A stretch of DNA of 64,000 bases from an uncultured Clostridia bacterium (GCA_934230325.1 CAKQEP010000008.1:8932-72931), one strand, 5' to 3'. Positions 40,522 through 50,605 are shown, counted from the first letter of the stretch. Notes: generated by a model from the letters alone, not told the origin. Translations and numbers: made by a program.

Positions 40522-40645
40522 TGGCAACTTTGGCAGAGTAAAAAAACGCAAAACTCTTACCAAACAATCCGACCAAAAAACAAAAACGAAAACCGCAAAA
40601 AAGCGTTACGTACAAAAAATATCCGACAAAAACGACTCTCTATTC

Positions 40646-41413
40646 ATGAAAAACGACAAAACGAAAAAAATAATTTTAGATATTGCCTACCCCGCGTTGG
40701 TAACGGTTGCGACGTTGCTTTTGTGGTACGTTGCCGCGCTGATTATCGACGTAAAATTGATTTTGCCCACTCCTATCGACGCATTCAGACAATTTTTTGC
40801 GTATTTTGCGCAAACAGAGTTTTGGGCGGCGTTGGGCAACACTTTTTTGCGGGCGGTTTACTCTTTTGCTATCGGGTTTGCCGTCGCGATAATTCTTGCG
40901 TCGCTGTCCGCAACCTTTTCCGTCGCAAGAAAAATAATAAATCCTTTTGTCGCAATTATCCGTTCCGTGCCTACGATGTCAGTAATTTTGCTGCTTACTA
41001 TCTGGCTTTCCGCCGCCCTTACCCCCACTGCGGTGGCTATGATTGTCATTTTTCCTACGCTGTATACGGCGTTTTTGGCGGCTATCGACTCGGTGGACAA
41101 AAACCTTCTGCAAATGAGCAAGGTGTACGGCGTATCCAAAAAAGACATCGTTTTTAAACTTTATATACCTAATATGTTGCCGCAAATGTTTGAAAACGTC
41201 GCGGCGGGATTTTCGCTTAATCTCAAACTCGTGATTGCGGCGGAAGCGTTGGCGTTGTCACGCAACAGCATCGGCAAAATGATGCAGTACGCAAAGGTCG
41301 CAATCGAACCCGCTCAATTGTTTGCGCTCACCATCGCGGCGGTGATTTTGGGCGTAATTTGCGAAACGGTAATAAGATTTGTCGGCAAAAAAGCGATAAG
41401 GTGGCAAAAATGA
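40646..41413 (+). CDS. ABC importer permease (NitT/TauT type)
   Basis: A 255-aa inner-membrane permease with six helices. The cytoplasmic coupling motif (EAA loop) is seen at AIDSVDKNLLQMSKVYGVSKK and following. The frame is open to a TTG at 40511, but the first ~45 residues of that version are unlike permeases; the ATG at 40646 gives the usual short N-terminus, though without a Shine-Dalgarno sequence. It shares ATGA with the ATPase gene. Confidence 0.86.
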   Translation: MKNDKTKKIILDIAYPALVTVATLLLWYVAALIIDVKLILPTPIDAFRQFFAYFAQTEFWAALGNTFLRAVYSFAIGFAVAIILASLSATFSVARKIINPFVAIIRSVPTMSVILLLTIWLSAALTPTAVAMIVIFPTLYTAFLAAIDSVDKNLLQMSKVYGVSKKDIVFKLYIPNMLPQMFENVAAGFSLNLKLVIAAEALALSRNSIGKMMQYAKVAIEPAQLFALTIAAVILGVICETVIRFVGKKAIRWQK

Positions 41414-42084
41414 TTACATTAAAAAACATCAACAAGAGTTATGGCGATATCGTCGTGTTTAAAGATTTTAATATCCAACTGCAACAAGACAAAATAACCT
41501 GCGTTTTGGGCAAAAGCGGTTGCGGAAAAACAACGCTGTTAAATATTCTTGCCGGCGTCACCCCTTACGACGGACAAATAAGCGGCTTTGATGGCAAAGT
41601 ATCCTATATTTTTCAGCGGGAACGACTTCTTCCAAACCTTACCGTGCGCCAAAATCTGCAATACGTATTAAAAAAAGACCATTACGACAAGATTGACGGT
41701 ATGCTCAACGCGCTGGAAATATCCGACAAGGCGGATTGCTACCCGTCGCAGTTGTCGGGCGGTCAGGCGCAAAGAGTTTCCGTCGCGCGCGCCTTTTTGT
41801 TTGACTCCCAACTTCTGCTCATGGACGAACCTTTCGGCTCGCTGGATACGGCGTTGAAAATTCGCTTGATAGACGCGTTTTTTAAGGTTTTTGACAACCG
41901 CAAACGTACCGTCCTGTTTGTCACTCACGACGCAGAAGAGGCTTGTATGTTGGCGGATAGAGTGGTTTTGCTCAACGACGGCAAAATCGCCTTTGACCAT
42001 ACTTTCCCCGACGCTCCGCCCCGTAAATACGGCAGCGATTCCGTTGACAAACGCCTCATAATCGACAACTTATTAAAACTATAA
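41410..42084 (+). CDS. ABC importer ATPase (NitT/TauT type)
   Basis: A 224-aa ATPase. Walker A GKSGCGKTT, Q-loop FQRERLLPNLT, signature LSGGQAQRVSVARA, Walker B LLMDEPFGSLD, and H-loop FVTHDAEEA. It is closest to SsuB/TauB. The ATG at 41410 overlaps the permease stop; the longer frame is not needed. Confidence 0.92.
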   Translation: MITLKNINKSYGDIVVFKDFNIQLQQDKITCVLGKSGCGKTTLLNILAGVTPYDGQISGFDGKVSYIFQRERLLPNLTVRQNLQYVLKKDHYDKIDGMLNALEISDKADCYPSQLSGGQAQRVSVARAFLFDSQLLLMDEPFGSLDTALKIRLIDAFFKVFDNRKRTVLFVTHDAEEACMLADRVVLLNDGKIAFDHTFPDAPPRKYGSDSVDKRLIIDNLLKL

Positions 42085-42120
42085 CCCCGCCGCAACCTAT
42101 CCGACCTTTTAAAGCGTCAA

Positions 42121-42150
42121 AAGCAACCTTTGAGCAAGGTTGCTTTTTTG
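42121..42150 (+). terminator. Terminator of the ABC importer operon
   Basis: 10-bp perfect stem (42121-42130 with 42136-42145) followed by TTTT. Confidence 0.85.
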
Positions 42151-42262
42151 TTTTTGCGTTTTTCCCGCCGTAACTAAAATAGGCGGGTTTTCATAATATG
42201 ATGTGAACATATTTTAAACTTTCCTCCCTTTACATACCAAAATCAAGGAGGATAATTTTTTT

Positions 42263-43054
42263 ATGAGTTGTTTCAATTTTTGCAACGATATTCCCGACTA
42301 TTGCTGCAACCGACCGCCTCGCTGTTGCGTGGGCCCGACAGGACCTATGGGGCCGCAAGGACCTCAAGGACCGCAAGGACCGCGCGGCTTTACGGGAGCA
42401 ACGGGAGCAACGGGAGCAGTAGGACCGCAAGGTCCGCAAGGACCTGCCGGTGTGACGGGTGCGACAGGTCCCGTTGGTCCGATAGGTCCGCAAGGTCCAA
42501 AGGGTGACACAGGCGCAACGGGTGCGACGGGAGCAGTAGGTCCGCAAGGTCCGCAAGGTCTGACAGGCGCAACGGGAGCGACAGGTCCAGTTGGTCCGAT
42601 AGGACCTCAAGGGCCGCAAGGTCCGACGGGCGCAACGGGACCGCAAGGACCTGCAGGGGTAAGCGACGGAATTTATGCAAACAGCGGCGCGCAGACCGTA
42701 GCGGCAAACACGATAATACCGTTGACGCAAGCGGGAACGACGCCTGCCACCGCATTATCCGTTGGCAACAATGCCGTCAACTTGCCTGCGGGGACTTATT
42801 TAATAAGTTACGGAGCGACGGGCAGTCCGTCGGGAACGACGCCGCTTAACGTAACGGTAGGGTTGTATGTCAACGGCGCGCCGATAGCGACGGAAAGGGT
42901 AACGGACCATCTTGACGGAGCCAACGACAGCACAAACGCTTCTAAAACGATAATTTTGACCTTACCCGACGCGTCCACCGCAAGTCTTTACAACTTGTCG
43001 ACGGCGGCGGTAGCGTTTGACTCGGCGTATCTCACCGCCTTAAAACTCGCGTAA
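42263..43054 (+). CDS. Collagen-like (BclA-like) probable spore-surface protein
   Basis: A 263-aa protein. Residues 1-23 are Cys-rich (Cys3, 7, 14, 15, 21, 22) with no signal peptide. Residues 24-134 are 37 uninterrupted Gly-X-Y triplets (GPQ, GAT, GPV, GPI). Residues 135-263 form a globular C-terminal domain rich in small and beta-forming residues, like the TNF-type head of BclA exosporium filaments. It should form trimeric fibres. The absence of a signal peptide fits deposition from the mother cell cytoplasm on the spore. A CATAATATGA at about 42193-42202 resembles a mother-cell sigma factor -10 box. GGAGG precedes the ATG. Its nucleotide repeats make it prone to length change. Confidence 0.82.
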   Translation: MSCFNFCNDIPDYCCNRPPRCCVGPTGPMGPQGPQGPQGPRGFTGATGATGAVGPQGPQGPAGVTGATGPVGPIGPQGPKGDTGATGATGAVGPQGPQGLTGATGATGPVGPIGPQGPQGPTGATGPQGPAGVSDGIYANSGAQTVAANTIIPLTQAGTTPATALSVGNNAVNLPAGTYLISYGATGSPSGTTPLNVTVGLYVNGAPIATERVTDHLDGANDSTNASKTIILTLPDASTASLYNLSTAAVAFDSAYLTALKLA

Positions 43055-43070
43055 AGGAAGGTGCAAAAAA

Positions 43071-44243
43071 ATGCTGGCGGTAGTATACGACGACGATTTA
43101 ACGACTAATGATTTTTGTATTTTTGACAAAACGGAACACCAAAGACGCGGCAAAAATTTCAGTTACTTTACGGCGGCCGTTGACTGCGCAAAGGTATTAT
43201 TTTTAAAGGCGGGCAAAACAAAAATCGACCTTGCCGCCGCCCTTGCGGAAGTCACGGCAAAATACTGCGTAGACAAAATAATTCTGGTGGGAACAACCGC
43301 CTGCGCCGACAAAAAACTTCCGATAAACTCCGTCGTCGTATCGACAAGCAGTTTTGCTTACGACGTGGACTTTACCCCGCTGGGAATGATTCCCTTTGCG
43401 ATGCCAAACGTAACAAAATACGCTTATCCCGCCGACGCCCTTTTGGTTTCTTTGGCGCAAACGGCGGCTCTGCAATCGGGCGCAACCTTTCAAAAAGGAA
43501 TTTTTGCCTCTGCCGACAGATTTTTGGCGGACGAAACAAAAACCGCTCGACTTTACCAAGAGTTTGGCGCGGACTTTATCGATACTTCCGCCGCAACGGT
43601 GGGACAGTTTGCGTATCTCAACGACATCGCTTACTGCGCGGTAAAAGGCGTGTCCGATTACGCCGACGCAAACGCGGCTACAGACTTTAACGGCGCAAAA
43701 AGCACGGCGAGCGGGGCGGCGTTTTCCGTCGTTCTCAAAATGATAGCGTTGACTTGCGACGACAAAAACCCTTGCCCTTGCCAAACGCCTATGCCGCCAA
43801 AACAATCGCGCGAACTAATAGTCAAAAACAATTATGCAACGCTTACGACCACCGCAAGCGGTCAACTTTTGACATTGCCGGTTTTTTATCGTTGCGTTTT
43901 TGTAGACCAAACGCCGCTCCTTGTTTTGAGCGTAAGCGATCCCGACGGCAACCTCCCGCCGTTAGAAGACGTTTCTGACTTAAGAATAGACTTGAACGGA
44001 GGGACAAAAGCCGTTCCCAACGGAAAAATATACAAATCGGCGTACGTCAAAGCAACGGTCATTTCCGCTCCCGCCGCGACGGAAACGGAACCGACGGCGC
44101 AAGCGACCGACGAAGAAAAGCAAACAACGCAAGACCTATTACGGCAACTTATGCCGCCAACTCCGCCAAACTGTCAACAAAAGACGCTTTTTGCGACGGG
44201 AACGGAATACGGCGGACACCTTTACTTTAAACCCGAGCGATAA
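43071..44243 (+). CDS. Nucleoside-phosphorylase/MTAN-like protein with C-terminal extension
   Basis: A 390-aa protein. Residues ~1-220 resemble 5'-methylthioadenosine/S-adenosylhomocysteine nucleosidases: ILVGTTACAD, DVDFTPLG, ASADRFLAD, GADFIDTSAA and VKGVSDYAD. The catalytic Asp of SDxAD (Asp196) is kept, but the DMEGAA motif that supplies the ribose-binding Glu reads DTSAAT, so normal nucleosidase activity is doubtful. Residues ~235-390 are a separate domain (starting after CPCQTPMPPK) with beta-strand pattern and a low-complexity Thr/Glu linker; I do not recognise it. It follows the collagen-like gene by 16 nt and ends at a terminator, so the pair is one operon. A spore-surface or structural role is inferred. 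Confidence 0.65.
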   Translation: MLAVVYDDDLTTNDFCIFDKTEHQRRGKNFSYFTAAVDCAKVLFLKAGKTKIDLAAALAEVTAKYCVDKIILVGTTACADKKLPINSVVVSTSSFAYDVDFTPLGMIPFAMPNVTKYAYPADALLVSLAQTAALQSGATFQKGIFASADRFLADETKTARLYQEFGADFIDTSAATVGQFAYLNDIAYCAVKGVSDYADANAATDFNGAKSTASGAAFSVVLKMIALTCDDKNPCPCQTPMPPKQSRELIVKNNYATLTTTASGQLLTLPVFYRCVFVDQTPLLVLSVSDPDGNLPPLEDVSDLRIDLNGGTKAVPNGKIYKSAYVKATVISAPAATETEPTAQATDEEKQTTQDLLRQLMPPTPPNCQQKTLFATGTEYGGHLYFKPER

Positions 44244-44292
44244 AACAACCGTTGACTTTTTGTTTTTAGCGATTAAAAATCACACTAACGAC

Positions 44293-44328
44293 AAAGGGAG
44301 AAACTTTTACGTTTCTCCCTTTTTTTGG
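44293..44328 (+). terminator. Terminator of the collagen-like operon
   Basis: 12-bp perfect stem (44293-44304 with 44311-44322) followed by a T tract. Confidence 0.9.
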
Positions 44329-44334
44329 TTGTAT

Positions 44335-45010
44335 TTTATCAGATCAAAAACGATTTAGCCTTTATACCCTTTGCCTATATGCATATAGCAAAGTGCGTAT
44401 TTGTACTATATCTTGCACAAGGTTCACTTCCGTGCGATTGCCACCTCGTCGCAGCGCCGCCCAAAGGCTTGTCGGTATATATTCATATACCGCCTACGCC
44501 CTACAGCGGGCTGCTCCTCTCCAACAAAATGCAAGCATTTTGTTGGTATTTGGGGGTATTACCGTTACGCCTCGCAATGACACTTTAAAAAACAGCCGCG
44601 CTAAAATATACACTCTTTGCAAAACACAAAGCAATATCTTTATATCCGAGCGGGGGTGTTTTACTTGTCATTATGAGGAAAAAATTTGCAAATAGCAAAA
44701 CTTATCCTTGTGACGGCAAATTTTTGACGTGATAATCGCACGGAAGTGAACCGCATTGTTTCACAAGTTTTGATTTCGTAATATTTTGACGGGAGCCTTT
44801 ATACCCTTTACCTACTCGCATATAATACGTGCGTGCTAATAGTTATGATTGCATATGGACCGCTTCCGCGAGATTGCCACGTCGCGATTTTTTTGTCGAT
44901 TATTTTTTTTCAAGTTAAAAAATCGCTCCTCGCAATGACAACCTAATAATAGCCACTCAAAACGCCTACTTACTGCAAAGTATAAATATGCTTTTGCTTG
45001 TCCTACTGCG
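44335..45010. repeat. Modular palindromic repeat cluster 5
   Basis: Fills the space between two convergent genes. Contains element A in reverse orientation (44445-44546), a complete TTGTCATTATGAGGAAAAAA-type module (44665-44752) and an inverted GATTTTTTT/AAAAAATCG module (about 44866-44942). Open reading frames here only translate the repeats. Confidence 0.85.
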
Positions 45011-45025
45011 CTATGAGTACTATAT

Positions 45026-47128
45026 TTAGCGACTGACGGTGCGGTCAAAAATGTTTATTTCGCTGTCGCCCTTTTCTTTTTTGTCGGTCGGTTTGTTGCC
45101 GCCGTCGTTGCTTGCGCCGTCAAAAGGAGCGTTGCCGCCGTCGGTTTTGTCGTTGCCGTCGTTTCCGTCGTTTGTGTTTTTGACTTCTTCCAAGCGGACG
45201 GCAAGGCGTTTTTGATTTTCTTCTTCCTTTTTAGCCCATTTTTTGTCTACGGACTCGCACACTTCTTCTGCGGACGCGCCGTTCATAATCATTTCGACTT
45301 CTTCTTCAAAAATCGTTTCCTTAGCGATAAGAACCTTTGCCATAACGTGAAGTTTATCCATGTTCTGTTTTAGCAATTCTTCGCCTTTTTTGTGGCACTC
45401 GTCGATAATGCGCTTGATTTCGTTGTCGATTTTTGACGCCGTCATATCGCTTATCACTTTTGTGCTGCCGTAATCGCGACCGATAAACACTTCCTGCTCG
45501 CCGCCGAGATAAACCATACCCAACGCGTCGGTCATTCCGTACTCTGCGACCATATCGCGCGCCATTTTGGTGGCTTGTTTGATGTCGCCGCTCGCGCCTG
45601 TGGTATAATCTTCCAAAACGAGTTGCTCGGCTATTCTGCCGCCCAACGTCATAACGATGTCCGCAACGTATTTGCTACGGCAAACGTAAGTCTGGTCGCC
45701 GTCGGGGCGGGACAAAGTGTATCCGCCCGCTCTTCCGCGCGGAATAATGGTAACTTCGTGTATAGTATCGTCGTAATCGGGCTGAACGTATCCGAGAATG
45801 GCGTGTCCACTCTCGTGGTAAGCGGTTATGCGTTTGTCGCGCTCGGTGACAACCCTGCTTTTTTTGGCGGGGCCCATAGCGAGTTTTTCCAACGCTTCGT
45901 TGATATCGTTCATAAATATCTTGTTGTGTTTTTGTCTTACGGCATAAATCGCCGCTTCGTTGAGAAGGTTTGCAAGGTCCGCGCCCGTACTGCCCGCCGT
46001 AATTCTTGCCACGACTTTAAAATCGACGTCGCTTGCCAACGGCTTGTTGCGCGCGTGAACTTTTAGGATTGCCTCTCTGCCTCTCACGTCGGGGCGGTTA
46101 ACGTAAATCTGCCTGTCAAATCTGCCCGGCCGCATAAGGGCGGGGTCGAGAATATCGCTACGGTTTGTAGCCGCCATACAGATTATTCCCCCGTTGACTT
46201 CAAAGCCGTCCAACTCGACGAGCAACTGGTTTAAAGTTTGTTCTCTTTCGTCGTTGCCGCCGCCAAGACCTGCGCCGCGATGACGTCCTACCGCGTCGAT
46301 TTCGTCGATAAACACGATGCAAGGCATATTTCTTTTTGCTTGGTCAAACAGACTGCGAACGCGACTCGCACCCACGCCCACGTACATTTCTACAAAATCG
46401 CTGCCGCTTATCGAGAAAAACGGAACGCCCGCCTCTCCCGCGACTGCCTTTGCAAACAAAGTTTTGCCCGTTCCCGGAGGGCCTACGAGCAGAATACCCG
46501 TAGGTATCTTTGCGCCCATCTCGGTGTACTTTTTGGGGTTTTTAAGAAAATCGATAACTTCGACGAGTTCTTCCTTTTCCTCTTCTGCGCCCGCAACGTC
46601 AGAAAACCGAGTCTTGACGTTTTGAGATACCCGCGCCGCCGATTTGCCTATGTTGAGCGCCTGCATGTTTTGCGTGCGAATCCCGCGCAAAACCATTATG
46701 CCCACAACTACCATCGCCGCAATTATCAATCCGTAAAAGATGATGTTCATGTAGTTTGTGGTGATGGGGTTTGCTTCTTCCAACTTTATCTTGGACAAAG
46801 TCAGGTCGGCGTCGGCTTTGGCGTTGTATTCCATCACCGCGTTGCGAACTTTTTCGTGTATGCCGCTACTTCCGTAAAAATAGTAGTCGTACATCTTGGA
46901 CGCGTCTTTGCCCGAGTACTGACCGTCTTTTAGTATGACGTTGTATCGATAAGTGCCTGCGGGACAAAACAAACTTTCTATTTTGCCGCTTTTAAGGTCC
47001 TCGTCAAAACGAGTTATGTTCTCTTTTTTTGCGTTTTTTTGTTGCGCGTTGACGGCGTAAAACGCTACGCCTACGACGAGCATAACAACAAAAATCCACA
47101 ATACCCAACTGAAATTGCCTCTTTTCAA
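45026..47128 (-). CDS. ftsH: ATP-dependent zinc metalloprotease FtsH
   Basis: A 700-aa membrane protease. Two N-terminal helices (~8-28 and ~118-140) flank a short external domain. AAA+ domain with Walker A GPPGTGKT, Walker B CIVFIDEIDAVG and SRH MRPGRFDRQIYV, then the zinc site HESGH. The C-terminal ~60 residues are an Asp/Gly/Asn-rich tail (NDGNDGNDKTDGG). FtsH degrades membrane and regulatory proteins and affects sporulation in Bacillota. Alone on the minus strand. Confidence 0.96.
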   Translation of the reverse strand: MKRGNFSWVLWIFVVMLVVGVAFYAVNAQQKNAKKENITRFDEDLKSGKIESLFCPAGTYRYNVILKDGQYSGKDASKMYDYYFYGSSGIHEKVRNAVMEYNAKADADLTLSKIKLEEANPITTNYMNIIFYGLIIAAMVVVGIMVLRGIRTQNMQALNIGKSAARVSQNVKTRFSDVAGAEEEKEELVEVIDFLKNPKKYTEMGAKIPTGILLVGPPGTGKTLFAKAVAGEAGVPFFSISGSDFVEMYVGVGASRVRSLFDQAKRNMPCIVFIDEIDAVGRHRGAGLGGGNDEREQTLNQLLVELDGFEVNGGIICMAATNRSDILDPALMRPGRFDRQIYVNRPDVRGREAILKVHARNKPLASDVDFKVVARITAGSTGADLANLLNEAAIYAVRQKHNKIFMNDINEALEKLAMGPAKKSRVVTERDKRITAYHESGHAILGYVQPDYDDTIHEVTIIPRGRAGGYTLSRPDGDQTYVCRSKYVADIVMTLGGRIAEQLVLEDYTTGASGDIKQATKMARDMVAEYGMTDALGMVYLGGEQEVFIGRDYGSTKVISDMTASKIDNEIKRIIDECHKKGEELLKQNMDKLHVMAKVLIAKETIFEEEVEMIMNGASAEEVCESVDKKWAKKEEENQKRLAVRLEEVKNTNDGNDGNDKTDGGNAPFDGASNDGGNKPTDKKEKGDSEINIFDRTVSR

Positions 47129-47370
47129 CTACTTTCTCCTTGTTTTTAAGTACGTTTGCGGCAAATCAACGGTCTACGCCCGCCGCTTTTTGCCGCGACA
47201 CTGCGAGAATCGCCGCTCGCATATTTTTATTGTGTCATTATACTGATAGTTATAAAGTAATATATCACAATACGCCCTTTTAGTCAACTGAAAGTACCTG
47301 TCAAAATAATAAAGGTTTTGTGGATTTTGTGCGGTTTTTTTTGGCGGACATTGCCGCAAAAACATTCTCG

Positions 47371-47877
47371 TCAAGCAGTAATCATTATCGCTTGCGCTAT
47401 CGTTTGCGCCATTTTGTCCACCAACGATACCCTGTCGGCGTGACTGCGATAAAAATTTTCCGCGCCGCGCATACTTACTACGCCCAAAACCGATACGTCG
47501 CCTACCTGCGGAAGTTTTTTGTCGGTAGCGGCGCCGGGACAAACGCCGCCTTGCTTGACCACAACGCAACCGACTTCCGTACTGTCGCCCACCGCCGCGT
47601 CAACGACGACGATTTTTTTGTCGGGATGCATAGCCCTTACAAATTTTTCCGCAAGAGAAACGTTTACCGCGTTGACGTTGCCGCCGCCGTCACCGTAAAC
47701 CACAAGCGGTCGCGTTTGACTTTCGTTTAAAATACTGCCGACTTTAGGACCAAGACTGTCGCTAACCACACCGCTCGCGCCGATACACAAAAAGACGCAT
47801 TTTTCACCCGCCGCCGCCGATAGTTTTTTTGCAATGAGTTGCGCCGCGTTTTGCCTGAACACCGTGATACTTTCCAT
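47371..47877 (-). CDS. yyaC: Sporulation protein YyaC (DUF1256)
   Basis: A 168-aa protein of the GPR-like DUF1256 family: FLCIGASGVVSDSLGPKVG, VVVDAAVGDSTEVG and KQGGVCPGAATDKKLP. It is related in fold to the germination protease, and in Bacillus yyaC is expressed in sporulation and lies near the origin, as here. AAAGGAG precedes the ATG. Marks the organism as a spore former. Confidence 0.92.
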   Translation of the reverse strand: MESITVFRQNAAQLIAKKLSAAAGEKCVFLCIGASGVVSDSLGPKVGSILNESQTRPLVVYGDGGGNVNAVNVSLAEKFVRAMHPDKKIVVVDAAVGDSTEVGCVVVKQGGVCPGAATDKKLPQVGDVSVLGVVSMRGAENFYRSHADRVSLVDKMAQTIAQAIMITA

Positions 47878-48204
47878 TTTTGTTACTCCTTTAAAACAAA
47901 CGATATTTGCTTTTGCCGCCTTTTTTTGCTTCGGTTTTTTTAATCAACCGCTTTTTGAGCGTTTTTTAAACCGAGAAGCAAACAGCCGGACAAAAAACAA
48001 TCTTGCTTTAAAGTGTTGCCAAACGTATCAAAAACAAAACCGCCGCCACCGTAAAAAATCAAACCAAATCTCAAAACCTAATACGTATCGCAAAAACCCG
48101 ACCAAACCGCTTACATTTTGACGGACAAAGAGTATAACGACTCACGACTTTCGTTTATTTTGCCGCCATATTAAAGTTAAGATGTTTTTAAAATCTCTAC
48201 GTCG
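47878..48204. other. Gene-free gap between yyaC and gerAC
   Basis: 327 nt, A/C-rich on the plus strand. I see no RNA gene, no complete repeat module and no clear terminator. Confidence 0.5.
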
Positions 48205-49401
48205 TCAGCCTTCGGCTTTTACCGTGACGTCGAGTTTGACGCTATTCCAAAAATCTTCTCCCTTTTTTGAGATTGCCTCCGCCGCTTTTTGACCGTATTT
48301 TGCGTATACGTTGTCGCGAATTTTTAATATATCGCAGTCGTACTTTGCGCATGCGTCAAATATTTTGCGTACAAAAACCGCCGCTTGCCTTTCTGCTTCT
48401 TTCTTGACCAAAGGCGGCAACTCCGCCGCAAGTTTTGGCAACAAAGGACTTACGTCCCCCGTCGTGTCGGTAGCCATTTCCTTTATTTTGATTTTTATTT
48501 CCACCTTGACGGCAACGCCGCCATTTTCTGCAACGTATTCCGTTTTGTTGTGTTGATTGACAACCCCCAACGCATACTTTTTGCCTTCGATTTCCGCCAA
48601 AAATACGGTGAACGCCTTTTTTGCGTTATAAAGGTTGTAGCCGCTTATTTCGTCGCGGCTTATCTCGCCGCACATTACGTCTTGTTTAAACAACGCAAGC
48701 CTGTCGGTGACAAATTTTCCTTCTTTGGGCTTTTCGTTGCCGTTGCCGCCGCCACCGTTTCCACTGCCGCCGTTTACGCCGTTGCCGTTGCCGCCGCCTG
48801 TCTGCTCGTCTTTAAAGGTTATCAAATTGACAAAACCGCCGCCCGACGCCGTTTTTTGGCTCATCATAACGTCGTTTAACGTTGCGTGCGGTATTTGCGC
48901 GCGCTTGCCGCCCGTCAACAGTAACGTTTCCAACGCAAAACTGATGTATTCGTCTATCTGAGTCTTTCGCTCAAACAATTCGCCGGCTTTTCCGTCAAAC
49001 ACCGCAACGAGAGTTCCGTCTTTAAAGGCGTCGCTCTTGTAAAAAAAGTTGAGCGAATCTTTCAAGTTGCACCTTTCGGCGCAGTCTTTACCCAAAACTA
49101 TTATGCAACACTCCCCAAAACTCGGAGTCTTGCCAAAACTATTGTATAGGTCGCGCAACGCCAACCCCACCGTTTCACCTTTGCCCGACACCGTTTTTTT
49201 CGCGCCGCCCGCCGCCGACTCACCCGACGGACTTTGGGGAACGATAATCTCCACCGTAACTTCGTATTGCGCATCAAAATCTATGCCGATTCCGACGACG
49301 ATGGCTCTTTCGGACAGGTTTATCACGGTGAAACTTTTGCCCACAGCCAACGCAACCGCCGCAACCGCCAAAATCAGCAATATTTTAAAACCCTTATTCA
49401 C
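48205..49401 (-). CDS. gerAC: Ger(x)C-type germination protein without lipobox
   Basis: A 398-aa GerAC-family protein: INLSERAIVVGIGIDFD near the N-terminus, GKTPSFGECCIIVLGKDCA, and a C-terminal domain with VKVEIKIKIKEMATDTTGD. GerAC proteins are normally lipoproteins beginning LSGCWD, and Cys lipidation anchors them in the spore inner membrane. Here the corresponding stretch reads AVGKSFTVINL with no Cys, so anchoring would rely on the N-terminal hydrophobic helix. A Gly/Asn-rich insertion (GGGNGNGVNGGSGNGGG) lies at about 199-215. Last gene of the germinant receptor operon, overlapping gerAB by 8 nt. Confidence 0.88.
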   Translation of the reverse strand: MNKGFKILLILAVAAVALAVGKSFTVINLSERAIVVGIGIDFDAQYEVTVEIIVPQSPSGESAAGGAKKTVSGKGETVGLALRDLYNSFGKTPSFGECCIIVLGKDCAERCNLKDSLNFFYKSDAFKDGTLVAVFDGKAGELFERKTQIDEYISFALETLLLTGGKRAQIPHATLNDVMMSQKTASGGGFVNLITFKDEQTGGGNGNGVNGGSGNGGGGNGNEKPKEGKFVTDRLALFKQDVMCGEISRDEISGYNLYNAKKAFTVFLAEIEGKKYALGVVNQHNKTEYVAENGGVAVKVEIKIKIKEMATDTTGDVSPLLPKLAAELPPLVKKEAERQAAVFVRKIFDACAKYDCDILKIRDNVYAKYGQKAAEAISKKGEDFWNSVKLDVTVKAEG

Positions 49402-50605
49402 TTTGACCTACCTTTACTTTGAGCGGCTTGTTTTTAGTATTTTTGTTTTCGCTTCCGTTTTTGTCGTTATTTTCGTTTTCGTTTTTGTTTTTGCCGTCAA
49501 AACCTTTTTTTATCTTTGCGTTTGCCGCTTTCACAAGCAACGGACTTGAGAGAGGCAAAAGGAAGGTCACGACAAAAAACACGTACTTAACCCAGCCTTT
49601 GCAAACGTAAACGTAAAAAAAATCGTCTACGTCTGCAAAAAGCGGCAACAAAACCACCGCCGCCGAAAATCCGACGTACAGCGCGACGTTGAATTTTTTA
49701 TGCGGGAAACCCGCCAAAAATTTAAGGCATTTTCCGCAACAAAAAGCCAGCGTAAACAGTTGCAACATAATTGCGTTGAGCCACACGGCGATAAGCAGCC
49801 AGTCCAGCCTTCCCGTCGCCGACGCCGAAATATTAAACTGACTGACTTTGCTTATTGCGATACTTCCCTGCCCGCAGTACGGACCAAACAGCGCGATATA
49901 CACCACGCACAACGCCACCGTAACCGCCGCCGCCACAAAATACGCAAAAAACATTTTAAGGTCGTTTTTTACGGATTTTTTGTCGTATTCTCCAAACGTA
50001 AGCAAAAAGACCAAGCCGTCGCCAAACACAAACCCGCCGTACAAAGCGGATTTAAACATAGGCGCGACGCCGCTCTCCAACACGGGACGAAGATTGACAA
50101 AATCGCATTGCGGAACGGACAAAACGACGATTGCAAAGAGGGACAAAAACACGCCGACAAACAAAAACTGCGCCAACCTTGCGAGAGTGTTAAACCCGTT
50201 TTTTATCACAAAAAAGGCGGCGACGAGCAGCAAGAGGGAAAACACCACCCAGTTGCTTTTTATCACCAACGTTTTTCCGACGAGTTGCAAAACGTCAAGC
50301 GCAAGCAAAACAAATTTAAGAAAAAAATACGCCGTCATGACACCAAATATGACTTTGGCGACGCAAACCCCCACGCTTTTGCACAGTATCTCGTCAATTC
50401 GCAAATTGTTTGAGTTGATTCGTTCCGCTTTAAGCATCAAAATAACGCACAAAAAATCCACCGCAAACAGCAAAACGTACCCCAACCAAAAGTCCTTGCC
50501 AAACGTTTCGTACAGTTTTATGGGCAGAGTCATAAATTTTATCGTCGGAACAATAAGGCACAGCAACAACGCCGTTTGTCCGTGCTTAACTTTGTCGTTT
50601 GTCAT
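49394..50605 (-). CDS. gerAB: GerAB-type germinant receptor permease subunit
   Basis: A 403-aa membrane protein with ~10 helices, of the APC-superfamily spore germination group that binds germinant amino acids in the inner spore membrane. After the helices comes a hydrophilic tail rich in Lys/Asn/Glu (NKNENENNDKNGSENKN), which is unusual for GerAB. It overlaps gerAA by 4 nt. The germinant cannot be told. Confidence 0.9.
   Translation of the reverse strand: MTNDKVKHGQTALLLCLIVPTIKFMTLPIKLYETFGKDFWLGYVLLFAVDFLCVILMLKAERINSNNLRIDEILCKSVGVCVAKVIFGVMTAYFFLKFVLLALDVLQLVGKTLVIKSNWVVFSLLLLVAAFFVIKNGFNTLARLAQFLFVGVFLSLFAIVVLSVPQCDFVNLRPVLESGVAPMFKSALYGGFVFGDGLVFLLTFGEYDKKSVKNDLKMFFAYFVAAAVTVALCVVYIALFGPYCGQGSIAISKVSQFNISASATGRLDWLLIAVWLNAIMLQLFTLAFCCGKCLKFLAGFPHKKFNVALYVGFSAAVVLLPLFADVDDFFYVYVCKGWVKYVFFVVTFLLPLSSPLLVKAANAKIKKGFDGKNKNENENNDKNGSENKNTKNKPLKVKVGQSE

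Noticed and set aside
44325..44695. Open frames that look like a small secreted protein
   Set aside because: They lie fully within repeat cluster 5 and are the same repeat translation in another frame.
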